Notes under the pieces: generated by a model | The model's database searches: none | What the model saw: the letters and a program-made list of their open reading frames with translations, nothing else | Told to the model about the DNA's origin: nothing | DNA from: Rhodospirillaceae bacterium | GTDB lineage: Bacteria; Pseudomonadota; Alphaproteobacteria; Rhodospirillales; JABHCV01 | Direction of reading: 5' to 3' | Assembly (NCBI GenBank): GCA_018662005.1 | Contig: JABJHA010000015.1 | Coordinates: forward strand, 1-64,000 | Length of the DNA: 64,000 nucleotides | Program-made: the position numbers and the translations under genes | In this document: positions 25,270-34,046 of the stretch, one piece after another | How positions within the stretch are numbered: position 1 is the first letter of the stretch | Layout: every line of letters begins with the position of its first letter

Positions 25270-27327
25270 ATGTTTTCATTTCTTGAAAATGCCAAAATTG
25301 GCGCACGTATTGCGCTGGCGCTTGTTTTACCGATCGTGGGTATGTTGATCTTTTCGGGCATGACCATCCTTGACAAACGCAGTGTCGTTTCGGAAATGGA
25401 CAGCCTTCAGGAACTGGCGGAACTTGCCCCCTCAATAAGCGCCCTGGTCCACGAACTACAAAAAGAACGCGGAACATCGGCAGTATTTATCGGCTCTAAA
25501 GGCACCAAGTTTGTCAAAGAACTACCTGAACAATGGGCCTTGTCTTCACAAGTCCACGCAGATCTGAATACGGCGCTGACATCCTTTAATGCAAAATCCT
25601 TCGGCACCAATCTGGTCAACAAGGTCGCCACAGCAACCGAAGCCCTGGACGGTTTGGATGCTACCCGCAAAGGGGTGGAAGGACGCACGATTACGGTTCC
25701 CAAGATGGCCGGTTACTACACCCCGACAATCGCCAAACTTTTGAAAATTGTCGTGGAAATGGCTGTCCTGAGCACCAATGCGGAAGTCACGAAATCGATT
25801 ACGGCATACACCTCATTCCTTCAGGGTAAGGAACGCGCAGGGATCGAGCGCGCCATGGGCGGGGCCGGTTTCGGTGCTGGAAAATTTGCCCCCGGAATCT
25901 ACCGGAAATTCCTACAACTGATCGCGATGCAGAACACATTCCTGAGCACCTTTGACATTTATGCGAGCCAGGAAGAACGGGATTTCCTGACGAACACCGT
26001 CGTCGGTGAAGATGTGGACTCGGTCAAGCGTATGCGCAAAATCGCCATTGAAAGCCCGATTACAAATTCCGTCGAAGGAATCACGGGGCCCAAATGGTTC
26101 GGTACGATCACCAAAAAGATCAACCTGCTGAAAGTCGTCGAAGATAAGGTGGCAGGCGATCTTGTTGACTTAACCCACGACATCCGCTCCAGCGCCAACA
26201 CGACATTTATGATCCTGCTGGTCTTCACCTTGGTATTGTTGGCGATTACGGCTGTTTTGGTCACTGTAATTGTTCGCGGCATTACCCAGCCCATCGCCGG
26301 CATGACCGAAAGCATGTCCGTTCTGGCGGGCGGCGACAAGTCCATCGAGATAGAAGGTGCCCACCGCGGCGATGAAATTGGCGACATGGCCCAGGCTGTT
26401 GAAGTTTTCAAGGAAAACATGATCAAAGCCGACCAACTGGCCGCCGAACAAGCCAGCGAGAATGAAGCCAAGGAAAAGCGCCGTCTTGCCATGGAAGAAC
26501 TGGCGGCCTCTTTTGAAAACAGCGTCAGTTCGGTTTTGGGCGAGGTTGGAGATGCCTCCAACACCATGAAAATGACAGCCGAAGGGATGTCGGCAACGGC
26601 TGAGGAAACATCACGCCAGTCAACAGCAGTGGCAGCGGCGGCGGAAGAAGCCTCAACCAATGTCCAGACAGTGGCTTCAGCAGCAGAAGAGTTGTCCTCC
26701 TCTATCAGCGAGATCAGCCGTCAGGTTCAGCAGTCGACGGAAATTTCCGGCACGGCGGTGGATGCCGCCCAAAAGGCTGATGAAATGGTCCAGGGTCTGG
26801 CCATGTCTGCCCAGAAAATCGGCGAGGTCGTCGAAATGATTACCGACATCGCCGATCAGACCAACCTGCTGGCCCTCAACGCGACCATCGAAGCTGCCCG
26901 CGCTGGCGATGCCGGCAAGGGCTTCGCGGTTGTTGCTTCGGAAGTGAAGAATCTGGCCAACCAAACCGCCAAGGCGACTGAGGAAATTGGCAGCCAGATT
27001 GGTGATATTCAGGGCGCGACCCAGCAATCGGTCGAGGCCATTCAGGGCATCACCAAGACCATCGGTGAAATCAGCGAGGTCTCTGCGGCAATCGCAGCAG
27101 CGGTTGAGGAGCAGGGTGCGGCGACATCTGAAATCGCCCGTAATGTCGAACAGGCATCTGCCGGAACCTCGGACGTGACGACCAATATCGCTTCGGTCAA
27201 TACGGCCGCGGATGAAACCGGTAAAGCGGCAAATGATGTTCTTGCCGCTGCAGGCACGATGTCAATGCAGTCCGAAAAACTAAGCAGTGAAGTCAATTCA
27301 TTCCTTAGTGGATTGAAAGACGCTTAA
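25270..27327 (+). CDS. Methyl-accepting chemotaxis protein with nitrate/nitrite-sensing (NIT) domain
   Basis: 685 residues. Segment order: membrane helix near 12-30, a periplasmic all-helical NIT-type domain with KERGTSAVFIGSKG, a second membrane helix near 302-330 (TTFMILLVFTLVLLAITAVL), HAMP (ITQPIAGMTESMSVLAGGD), and a cytoplasmic signalling domain with the hairpin EVVEMITDIADQTNLLALNA followed by TIEAARAG. The NIT domain binds nitrate/nitrite in characterised relatives; the ligand here is inferred from the family only. It is a stand-alone receptor, with no che genes nearby. Confidence 0.9.
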   Translation: MFSFLENAKIGARIALALVLPIVGMLIFSGMTILDKRSVVSEMDSLQELAELAPSISALVHELQKERGTSAVFIGSKGTKFVKELPEQWALSSQVHADLNTALTSFNAKSFGTNLVNKVATATEALDGLDATRKGVEGRTITVPKMAGYYTPTIAKLLKIVVEMAVLSTNAEVTKSITAYTSFLQGKERAGIERAMGGAGFGAGKFAPGIYRKFLQLIAMQNTFLSTFDIYASQEERDFLTNTVVGEDVDSVKRMRKIAIESPITNSVEGITGPKWFGTITKKINLLKVVEDKVAGDLVDLTHDIRSSANTTFMILLVFTLVLLAITAVLVTVIVRGITQPIAGMTESMSVLAGGDKSIEIEGAHRGDEIGDMAQAVEVFKENMIKADQLAAEQASENEAKEKRRLAMEELAASFENSVSSVLGEVGDASNTMKMTAEGMSATAEETSRQSTAVAAAAEEASTNVQTVASAAEELSSSISEISRQVQQSTEISGTAVDAAQKADEMVQGLAMSAQKIGEVVEMITDIADQTNLLALNATIEAARAGDAGKGFAVVASEVKNLANQTAKATEEIGSQIGDIQGATQQSVEAIQGITKTIGEISEVSAAIAAAVEEQGAATSEIARNVEQASAGTSDVTTNIASVNTAADETGKAANDVLAAAGTMSMQSEKLSSEVNSFLSGLKDA

Positions 27328-27340
27328 CAGAGACCGATGA

Positions 27341-28378
27341 TCAGGCAAGTTCCCGGGCCGTCCATAACGCCGATATGAAAACGACGACGGCTACGGCTTG
27401 ATGGGCGGCTGCCAGCGGCACCGGAATAACCAGCAGCAAGGTCGTGATGCCCAGTATTACCTGTATCAGCACGACGCCAGCGAGACAATTGACTGCCAAG
27501 CTGGCGCGCGGTGTTAAATCACTTTGACGGGCCCTGAACCATAAGACGGCGACCAACACCAATAAGGCTTCGGCCAAAATCCGGTGATTAAACTGGACAC
27601 TCAAAATGTCCTCGAACAGGTTCAAATAAACGGGTGAGAGCTGATAAAGATCAGCCGGGAAAAACGCCCCGTCCATCAATGGAAATGTGTTGTAGGCAAA
27701 ACCGGCGTCCAATCCGGCAACGAAACCGCCTGACAGTGCGGTCACAAAAGCCCATACAAAAACCAACATGGCGAAAGCCTTTAACGGACGCGCCACCCCG
27801 TCTTTCGACCCGTATTTAAACAGCAATCCCAAAGCGACCCATTCGATAACCCCAATGATAACCAGGGCCAGCGAAAAATGGGCCGTCAAACGGTACTGAC
27901 TGACATCGGGTCGATCTACCAAGCCACTTTTGACCATGTACCACCCCATCACGCCCTGCAAACCGCCAAGCACGAACATCAACAGCATTTTGCGAGTGAG
28001 GTCCCGGTTGAGCCAACCACGCAGCAGGAAAAAGACGAAGGGCACAAAAAACACGACACCGATTAATCGTCCCCACAGGCGGTGCAGGAATTCAAACCAG
28101 AAGATCGCCTTGAACCCGGCCAGGTCCATGTGCTTGTTCACTTTCTGGAATTCCGGTGACAGCTTGTATTTATCGAAGACGGCCATCCACTCGGCCTCAC
28201 CCATGGGCGGCAACCAGCCGGTAACCGGTCGCCATTCAACCATCGACAAGCCCGAATGGGTCAACCGGGTAACCCCACCCAGCACGACCATGGCGAAAAC
28301 CATGGCGATAACGCCAAACAACCACATGGCAATGATCACGTGACGGCGATGAAGTTCAGTATCGGAAATCGCATTCAT
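27341..28378 (-). CDS. ctaA: Heme A synthase
   Basis: 345 residues with eight hydrophobic segments. COX15/CtaA-type enzymes oxidise heme O to heme A for cytochrome oxidase in the inner membrane. Conserved His ligands appear in HRLWGRLIG, TAHFSLALVI, QFNHRILAE and AAHQAVAVVV, and the family start VLGGVTRLTHSGLSMVEW is clear. It follows the 73-residue gene by two bases on the minus strand and converges on the chemoreceptor gene. Its presence indicates aerobic respiration with an aa3-type oxidase. Confidence 0.93.
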   Translation of the reverse strand: MNAISDTELHRRHVIIAMWLFGVIAMVFAMVVLGGVTRLTHSGLSMVEWRPVTGWLPPMGEAEWMAVFDKYKLSPEFQKVNKHMDLAGFKAIFWFEFLHRLWGRLIGVVFFVPFVFFLLRGWLNRDLTRKMLLMFVLGGLQGVMGWYMVKSGLVDRPDVSQYRLTAHFSLALVIIGVIEWVALGLLFKYGSKDGVARPLKAFAMLVFVWAFVTALSGGFVAGLDAGFAYNTFPLMDGAFFPADLYQLSPVYLNLFEDILSVQFNHRILAEALLVLVAVLWFRARQSDLTPRASLAVNCLAGVVLIQVILGITTLLLVIPVPLAAAHQAVAVVVFISALWTARELA

Positions 28379-28380
28379 CG

Positions 28381-28602
28381 TCAGGAGCCTTCCGCGTTGA
28401 GCGCCAACCAGTCCGAAAGCGAACCGTTGAGACGTTTTAGGGTCGCGGCATCCAGTTCAAGATCGGTGAAACGCATACCCTCCTTGATCCTGAGACGCAG
28501 CATCTTCATACCGCCTTCATAGGTGACTTCCTGCACCGTCACGGTCTTGTTCCATGGGGCATTGATGGTTTCCAAATCGGTAATGGAGTCCTGAGCACTC
28601 AA
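28381..28602 (-). CDS. Small hypothetical protein, 73 residues
   Basis: A soluble protein with alternating strands (KTVTVQEVTYEGGMKMLRLR) and a C-terminal helix. The start was placed at TTG 28602 because AGGGAGA lies eight bases upstream; a TTG at 28635 would add eleven residues and overlap the dioxygenase gene. Family not recognised with confidence. It sits between the TauD-like gene and ctaA in a tight three-gene minus-strand cluster. Confidence 0.55.
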   Translation of the reverse strand: MSAQDSITDLETINAPWNKTVTVQEVTYEGGMKMLRLRIKEGMRFTDLELDAATLKRLNGSLSDWLALNAEGS

Positions 28603-28615
28603 AGTCGTCTTCTCC

Positions 28616-29521
28616 CTAATAGGCAATGCGGTCAAAATATCGCGCTCTTAAAATCAGCCGTTGTTGACTTTCATCATCTTCAAAAGCAGTCCGGTTGTGA
28701 AGCACGTTATGACACAATACCCCTTCCCCGGCTGCCAGACGATGCCTGTAAATGTATTGATTGTCGCTGGCCATCAATTCAGACAGAAAGCCAACGGCTT
28801 GCGCGGTCAAGGGGTCATCACGCCAAACGATCGAGCGAGTCCGGGCGGTATAGCGCATATGCAGAAACGCCCCCTCATCCGGACAGGAAAACACCGGGCC
28901 ACTCTGGGCCGCACGGATAACACCGGCGCCTTCATCGTTTGCCGGTATCAGCATTGCATCAGGGTGCATCAGGACGCGGATGAAATCAGGGTTCTCCTCG
29001 CGCATCAGAATGTAGGCGATTTCAGGATCCATCAAAGCGTTAGCCCCGCCACCCTCTGCCGGGTTTACACAATGCAGGATCATCGCCCTGATTTGCTGAT
29101 CGGGCTTGTTGTAATATCCGTCCGTGTGCCAGCTGATCGGCCGGTTTGTGTAGGGAATATAACGGCCCCGGCGTCCGCCCTCGGCGACACTAAGGGGCGT
29201 GATCGCATCTTCATCAGCACAAAGATTGGCGTCCCGATGGCTAAGAGCGAAAGATGCCGCCAGGGAATCAAGCGCCTTCTTGGCCCGTTCTACATCTCCA
29301 TCGAAACCAGTCTTGCTGACATAGAGCGCCATATTGGTTTTAGCGATCTTGTGTCGCAGGGCGGCACACTCGGTTGCGGTCGGGTTTTCAAAATCGCCGA
29401 CTTCGACAATCAACGCTTCGGCACATTCGGGATAGTCATTCAACTTGTCATCACGCCATCTGGCATATGCCGCATCGTTATCAAGATCGAAGGAATCGGG
29501 CTGGATGACGGATTGGTTCAC
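28616..29521 (-). CDS. TauD/TfdA-family Fe(II)/2-oxoglutarate dioxygenase
   Basis: About 301 residues. The iron-binding HxD motif is in ISWHTDGYY, the distal His lies near the C-terminus in LCHNVLHNRTAF, and an Arg for 2-oxoglutarate follows in RLILRARYF. Family members hydroxylate small molecules such as taurine, betaines or herbicides; the substrate cannot be told. The start was placed at GTG 29521 with GAGAG upstream, because the longer frame to 29593 begins at TTG and has no ribosome site. First gene of the cluster with the 73-residue gene and ctaA. Confidence 0.8.
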   Translation of the reverse strand: MNQSVIQPDSFDLDNDAAYARWRDDKLNDYPECAEALIVEVGDFENPTATECAALRHKIAKTNMALYVSKTGFDGDVERAKKALDSLAASFALSHRDANLCADEDAITPLSVAEGGRRGRYIPYTNRPISWHTDGYYNKPDQQIRAMILHCVNPAEGGGANALMDPEIAYILMREENPDFIRVLMHPDAMLIPANDEGAGVIRAAQSGPVFSCPDEGAFLHMRYTARTRSIVWRDDPLTAQAVGFLSELMASDNQYIYRHRLAAGEGVLCHNVLHNRTAFEDDESQQRLILRARYFDRIAY

Positions 29522-30065
29522 TGTAAAAAAACTCTCTTTTTTATCCAAATGGCGATTGTTCGCAGTTGCGGAATCAATTCTATTTGACCCCAATTATCGC
29601 TTCAAAACAATAAAATAACGGCAGAAAACATAGCTTTATACAGAAGTTAACGTGAAGAGTATTTTTATGAAAAAAGCTATAGATTCATTAAACCATATTA
29701 GATTATAGTAATATACAAGATAACAAACGGAACCGCCACCAACCAGCGGCCCGCCAAAACAATAAGGTTGGCAAAAAATAACCTGGAGTGCTTTCAGTCA
29801 AGGAGGGTTGCCTGCCATAGATTTGATCGCCCCTGAAGTATAAGGGGATATCGCGCCGTTTAACTTTTTCCAACCATCAGGTCGCCACCAGGGGTTTCCA
29901 GGCTGGCCTGAACAAACGGGACCGGATGTCCTGTTTTTTGGAAAAGGTGGGGATAATGGCGGTTCTGTATCTGGCCCACCCAAAAAAATAACCGCTTTCG
30001 ATGGCATTCTTGATGTCAAGACTGCCCACTGGGAAGTTTAACGTAATCCTGTAGAGGAAATTCAC
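29522..30065. promoter_or_regulatory. Long region upstream of dsrA, presumed dsr promoter and leader
   Basis: 544 bases without a recognisable gene. The first 200 are AT-rich; the last 300 are GC-rich and contain short inverted repeats such as CCCCT/AGGGG at 29830-29846. A weak promoter candidate is TTGACC (29584) with ACAATA 17 bases on. It must drive the dsr cluster, but the real promoter was not identified. Confidence 0.4.
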
Positions 30066-31322
30066 ATGGCAAAGCAAATGCCCGCAACGCCACTTCTGGA
30101 TCAGCTGGAAGACGGCCCCTGGCCCAGCTTCGTGACCGGCCTTAAAAGACTGGCCAATGACGAAAGTCAGCAATACGCACCGATGATGAAATCCCTGCTC
30201 GGTCAGCTAGAGCATTCCTATGACACCCGCAAGGGCTACTGGAAGGGCGGCACCGTTGGTGTTCGTGGTTACGGCGGCGGCATCATCCCGCGCTTTTCGG
30301 AAGTCGCTGGTGAGTATCCGGAATCGTCTGAATTCCACACCATGCGCGTTATGCCCCCTGCCGGTATGCACTATGACACCAAGACATTGCGCGACTTGTG
30401 CGATATCTGGGAAAAATATGGCTCAGGCCTGATCGCCTTTCACGGCCAGTCCGGTGACATCATGTTCCAGGGCATTTCAAGCGCCAACATCCAGGTCTGC
30501 TTCGATGAAATGAACGAGATTGGTTTTGATCTTGGTGGTGCTGGTGCCGCCATCCGCACCTCGATGAGTTGCGTCGGCGCCGCCCGTTGCGAACAATCCA
30601 ACTATGACGAAGCGCGCGCCATGCGCACGGTCATCAACAACCTGCTCGACGACATGCACCGTCCCAGCTTGCCTTATAAAATGAAGTTCAAGTTCAGCGG
30701 CTGCGCTAACGACTGTGTTAATGCTTCCCACCGTTCCGATGTTGCGGTTCTGGGCACCTGGCGTGACGACATCAAGGTTGACCAGGACAAGGTCAAGGAA
30801 TTCGTCAACGAAAATGGCCGCAAGATGGTCAACGATCAGGTTATCAACATGTGTCCGACACGCGCCTTGTCGTTGAATGACGATGATACGCTTGATATTG
30901 ACAATCGAAGCTGTGTCCGTTGTATGCACTGCATCAACGTCATGACCAAAGCCCTCTCTCCGGGCGATGACAAGGGCATTTCCATCCTTGTCGGTGGCAA
31001 GCGCACGCTGAAGATTGGTGATCTCATGGGTTCCATGGTTGTTCCGTTCATGAAGCTTGAAACCGATGAAGACTTCGAGAAACTCACAGAACTGACCGAA
31101 GAAATGGTTGAGTTCTTTGCCGAAAACGCACTGGAGCATGAGCGCACAGGTGAAATGATCGACCGTATCGGCCTGATCAATTATCTGGACGCACTTGGCC
31201 TGGATGTCGACCCCAACATGGTCGCCCATCCGCGCACCAGCTCGTATGTCCGCATGGATGACTGGGACGAGCAGGCTGAAAAGTGGGACCAGCGCAAATC
31301 AGGCTCAGCGGCCGCCGAATAA
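30066..31322 (+). CDS. dsrA: Dissimilatory sulfite reductase alpha subunit, reverse type
   Basis: 418 residues. With DsrB it forms the siroheme enzyme that, in sulfur oxidisers, turns DsrC-bound sulfane sulfur into sulfite in the cytoplasm. Siroheme/[4Fe-4S] cysteines are Cys169 and Cys175 (CVGAARC) and Cys213 and Cys217 (GCANDC); the inserted ferredoxin domain has Cys263, 283, 286 and 289 (CPTRAL, CVRCMHC). AGAGGAAA precedes the ATG. It is first of a plus-strand run that continues to about 45.6 kb. The reverse direction is inferred from dsrEFH and dsrL in the same cluster. Confidence 0.97.
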   Translation: MAKQMPATPLLDQLEDGPWPSFVTGLKRLANDESQQYAPMMKSLLGQLEHSYDTRKGYWKGGTVGVRGYGGGIIPRFSEVAGEYPESSEFHTMRVMPPAGMHYDTKTLRDLCDIWEKYGSGLIAFHGQSGDIMFQGISSANIQVCFDEMNEIGFDLGGAGAAIRTSMSCVGAARCEQSNYDEARAMRTVINNLLDDMHRPSLPYKMKFKFSGCANDCVNASHRSDVAVLGTWRDDIKVDQDKVKEFVNENGRKMVNDQVINMCPTRALSLNDDDTLDIDNRSCVRCMHCINVMTKALSPGDDKGISILVGGKRTLKIGDLMGSMVVPFMKLETDEDFEKLTELTEEMVEFFAENALEHERTGEMIDRIGLINYLDALGLDVDPNMVAHPRTSSYVRMDDWDEQAEKWDQRKSGSAAAE

Positions 31323-31361
31323 GCGCCCTGAACATAAAACGAGAGATTGGAGAATTAAGTA

Positions 31362-32444
31362 ATGAGTGAGGCTACTGAAAAACCGCGGATGCCTATTGAG
31401 TGTGGCGTCCCTGACCCGATGCCGCTGATGCACCCGTTAATGCGCGAAAACTACGGTAAGTGGAGCTGGCATGACCGTCCCCGTCCGGGCGTCCTGCACC
31501 ACGTTGCAAAAAGTGGTGATGCAATCTGGACCGTCAAGGCTGGCACCCAGCGTCAAATGGACCTGGGCACCATCCGCAACCTGTGTGATATCGCCGACGA
31601 AATGGCTGACGGGCATGTTCGTTTCACGACCCGCTCTAACGTCGAGTTTATGGTCAGTGACGAAACCCGCGTTGATCCGTTGATCGAGAAACTGGAAGCA
31701 GATGGCTATCCTGTCGGCGGCACCGGTAACTCGATCTCGATGATTTCGCACACCCAGGGCTGGCTGCATTGCGATATCCCCGGCACTGATGCCTCCGGCG
31801 TCGTTAAATCCCTGATGGATGAACTTTATCACGACTTCAAACATGAAGAGATGCCCAACCGGGTCAAGATCACCACATCCTGCTGTCAGATCAACTGTGG
31901 CGGACAGGGTGATATCGCCATCAACATCCAGCACACCAAACCGCCGGTTATCAACCACGACCTGGTGTCCAATGTGTGCGAACGCCCGGCCGTTGTCGCG
32001 CGTTGCCCGGTTGCGGCCATTCGCCCGGCCCTGATCGACGGCAAGCCCTCGCTGGAAGTTGACGAGAAAAAGTGCATCTGCTGCGGTGCCTGCTATCCGC
32101 CGTGCCCGCCGATGCAGATCAACGATCCGGAAAATTCGGTTCTCGCAATCTGGGTTGGTGGCAAGCATTCCTCCACCCGGACCAAACCGACTTTCCACAA
32201 GCTGGTCATTTCCGGCCTTCCCAACAACGCCCCGCGCTGGCCGGAAGTCGCCGAAGTCGTCAACAGGATTTTGAAGGCTTACAAGGATGACGGACGCCCG
32301 TGGGAACGCATGTCCGAATGGATTGATCGTATCGGTTGGCCGCGTTTCTTTGAACTGACCAGCCTGCCGTTCACCAAACATCACATTGAAGACTGGCGTG
32401 GCGGACGGAACGCCCTGAACCAGTCCTCGCACGTTCATTTCTAG
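31362..32444 (+). CDS. dsrB: Dissimilatory sulfite reductase beta subunit, reverse type
   Basis: 360 residues, the second catalytic subunit of the alpha2beta2 enzyme. Cys-rich siroheme region TTSCCQINCGGQGDIAI at residues about 172-187, and a ferredoxin domain with CPVAAI and KCICCGACYPPCPP near 238-250. GGAGA lies nine bases before the ATG. It begins 39 bases after dsrA and is followed by dsrE after 14 bases, so the first genes are co-transcribed. Confidence 0.97.
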   Translation: MSEATEKPRMPIECGVPDPMPLMHPLMRENYGKWSWHDRPRPGVLHHVAKSGDAIWTVKAGTQRQMDLGTIRNLCDIADEMADGHVRFTTRSNVEFMVSDETRVDPLIEKLEADGYPVGGTGNSISMISHTQGWLHCDIPGTDASGVVKSLMDELYHDFKHEEMPNRVKITTSCCQINCGGQGDIAINIQHTKPPVINHDLVSNVCERPAVVARCPVAAIRPALIDGKPSLEVDEKKCICCGACYPPCPPMQINDPENSVLAIWVGGKHSSTRTKPTFHKLVISGLPNNAPRWPEVAEVVNRILKAYKDDGRPWERMSEWIDRIGWPRFFELTSLPFTKHHIEDWRGGRNALNQSSHVHF

Positions 32445-32458
32445 GGGTTAATGAAACG

Positions 32459-32818
32459 ATGAAATTCGGTATCCTTGTCAACGAAGGCCCGTTCACCCAT
32501 CAGGCTTCAGATTCCGCCTATCATTTCGTCAAGGCGGCGATCGAAAAAGGCCATCAGGTGATGCGTGTGTTCTTCTATTACGACGGCGTCAACAACGCCA
32601 ATAAACTTAGTGCGCCACAGTCCGATGACCGCAATCTGGTCAAACTGTGGGGTGAGTTGGGCGCTGAACACAACGTCGACCTGGTTGTCTGCATCGCCGC
32701 CGCACTTCGCCGCGGCATCGTTGAAGATAACCTTGCCGATGGGTTCCGCATTTCAGGCCTTGGCCAATTGACAGAGGTCGGCATCGCCGCTGATCGTCTT
32801 GTCGTGTTCGGGGATTAA
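32459..32818 (+). CDS. dsrE: DsrE, sulfur carrier subunit of DsrEFH
   Basis: 119 residues of the DsrE/TusD family. The persulfide-carrying cysteine falls at residue 78 (DLVVCIAAALRRG), the same number as the known active Cys of Allochromatium DsrE. DsrEFH hands sulfur to DsrC before oxidation by DsrAB. The presence of dsrEFH marks an oxidative Dsr pathway. Four bases separate it from dsrF. Confidence 0.95.
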   Translation: MKFGILVNEGPFTHQASDSAYHFVKAAIEKGHQVMRVFFYYDGVNNANKLSAPQSDDRNLVKLWGELGAEHNVDLVVCIAAALRRGIVEDNLADGFRISGLGQLTEVGIAADRLVVFGD

Positions 32819-32822
32819 GAAA

Positions 32823-33251
32823 ATGGCTGAAACCGAAATCGAATTTGACACCGCTGGCATTACCAAGAAGTTCATGTACGTCAACCGCAAGGCGCCCTAT
32901 GGAACCATCTATGCGCTTGAAGTGCTGGAAGCTGTCTTGATCTCTGCCGCTTTTGAACAGCACGCCTGCATCGTCTTTATCGATGATGGCGTCTATCAAA
33001 TCAAAAAAGGGCAGGACACCGACGCTGTCAACATGAAGAACTTCTCGAAAACCTACGGCATCATTGCAATGGAAAAAGAAGATGCCGACGAGGACGAGGA
33101 CATGGATATGGAATGGCGCATTATCGTCGAAGAAGAATCCATGGAAGCGCGCGGGCTGACTGCTGATGACTTTGTCATCGATGTTGAAGTCATCGCCAGC
33201 ACCGAACTTGCCGGCATTATGGCCGAGCAAGAAATCGTTATTTCCGGATAA
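32823..33251 (+). CDS. dsrF: DsrF subunit of DsrEFH
   Basis: 142 residues of the DsrF/TusC family, forming the hexamer with DsrE and DsrH. The start was set at the ATG at 32823 (AETEIEFDTAGI), because the longer frame begins at TTG within dsrE. A very acidic insert (EDADEDEDMDME) near residues 80-92 is longer than in typical DsrF and is a local peculiarity. The segment QHACIVFIDDGVYQ is typical of the family. Confidence 0.92.
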   Translation: MAETEIEFDTAGITKKFMYVNRKAPYGTIYALEVLEAVLISAAFEQHACIVFIDDGVYQIKKGQDTDAVNMKNFSKTYGIIAMEKEDADEDEDMDMEWRIIVEEESMEARGLTADDFVIDVEVIASTELAGIMAEQEIVISG

Positions 33252-33271
33252 CAGAAAGGGAGAACCAGACA

Positions 33272-33574
33272 ATGCTTCATACCATCAATAAATCTCCCTT
33301 CGAGCGCAACAGCCTGGACAGTTGTCTAAGGTTGAGCGTCAAAGGTTCGCCGATCCTGCTGATCGAGGACGGCGTCTTGGCCGCAACCAAGGGGACATCT
33401 GTCTCTGACAAGGTAGCGGCTGCAACTAACGATCATCCGATGTTCGTCATGGGCCCGGACCTGCAGGCGCGGGGAATAGCCGATGACAGCGTGGCCGATG
33501 GCATCACGGTTGTCGATTATGGCGGCTTTGTCGATCTGGTTGTCGAACATGGAACCGTACAATCCTGGCTATAA
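33272..33574 (+). CDS. dsrH: DsrH subunit of DsrEFH
   Basis: 100 residues of the DsrH/TusB family. It starts MLHTINKSPF, the usual family start, with the conserved Cys at residue 18 (SLDSCLR) and the strand ILLIEDGVLAAT. AAAGGGAGAA lies upstream of the ATG. Third member of the sulfur-relay hexamer, followed 50 bases later by dsrC. Confidence 0.93.
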   Translation: MLHTINKSPFERNSLDSCLRLSVKGSPILLIEDGVLAATKGTSVSDKVAAATNDHPMFVMGPDLQARGIADDSVADGITVVDYGGFVDLVVEHGTVQSWL

Positions 33575-33623
33575 CAGCCAGAACATCTTGAACCACAGAA
33601 TTTTTTAAAAGGAGACTTGAACT

Positions 33624-33956
33624 ATGGCATATGAAGTAAACGGCAAAAGCTTTGAATCCGACGAAGAAGGCTACCTGATCGATATCGGCTCATGGAATGA
33701 AGAGCTTGCCGGTCTGATCGCCAAGGACGAAGAAATCGACATGACCAGCGAGCACTGGGAAGTGGTCAACTTCCTGCGCGAATACTACAACGAATACCAG
33801 ATCGCCCCGGCGGTTCGTGTTCTTGTTAAAGCGGTCAAGAAAAAACTCGGCGCTGATAAGGGTTCCAACAAATACCTGTACGAGTTGTTCCCGTACGGCC
33901 CAGCCAAACAAGCCTGCAAAATCGCCGGCCTGCCCAAACCGACAGGCTGCGTCTAA
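33624..33956 (+). CDS. dsrC: DsrC sulfur carrier protein
   Basis: 110 residues. DsrC carries the sulfur atom as a trisulfide between its two C-terminal cysteines, here Cys98 and Cys109 in ACKIAGLPKPTGCV; both are present, so this is a true DsrC and not a TusE or regulatory homologue. AAGGAGA eight bases before the ATG is the strongest ribosome site in the cluster. A hairpin follows at 33975, which may set high relative expression. Confidence 0.97.
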   Translation: MAYEVNGKSFESDEEGYLIDIGSWNEELAGLIAKDEEIDMTSEHWEVVNFLREYYNEYQIAPAVRVLVKAVKKKLGADKGSNKYLYELFPYGPAKQACKIAGLPKPTGCV

Positions 33957-33974
33957 GCAATCTTTGTTTTTCTT

Positions 33975-34009
33975 CATTCCGGGGGAGTTTTGTTGCTTCT
34001 CCCGGAATG
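33975..34009 (+). terminator. Hairpin between dsrC and dsrM, partial terminator or mRNA stabiliser
   Basis: CATTCCGGGGGAG (33975-33987) pairs with CTCCCGGAATG (33999-34009) with a 2-base bulge and an 11-base loop. It is not followed by a T-run, so it more likely protects the 3' end of a processed dsrC message, or attenuates, than ends transcription fully. Confidence 0.6.
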
Positions 34010-34046
34010 ATGAGTTCTTCAAGTATTACCGGAGGGCGTCGCAGCA

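Noticed and set aside
28661-29587. 308-codon plus-strand ORF
   Set aside because: Antisense to the TauD-like gene, whose HxD motif and C-terminal His/Arg are clear.
30477-31229. 250-codon minus-strand ORF
   Set aside because: Antisense to dsrA; arises from codon bias at third positions.
31437-32438. 333-codon minus-strand ORF
   Set aside because: Antisense to dsrB, with no domain.
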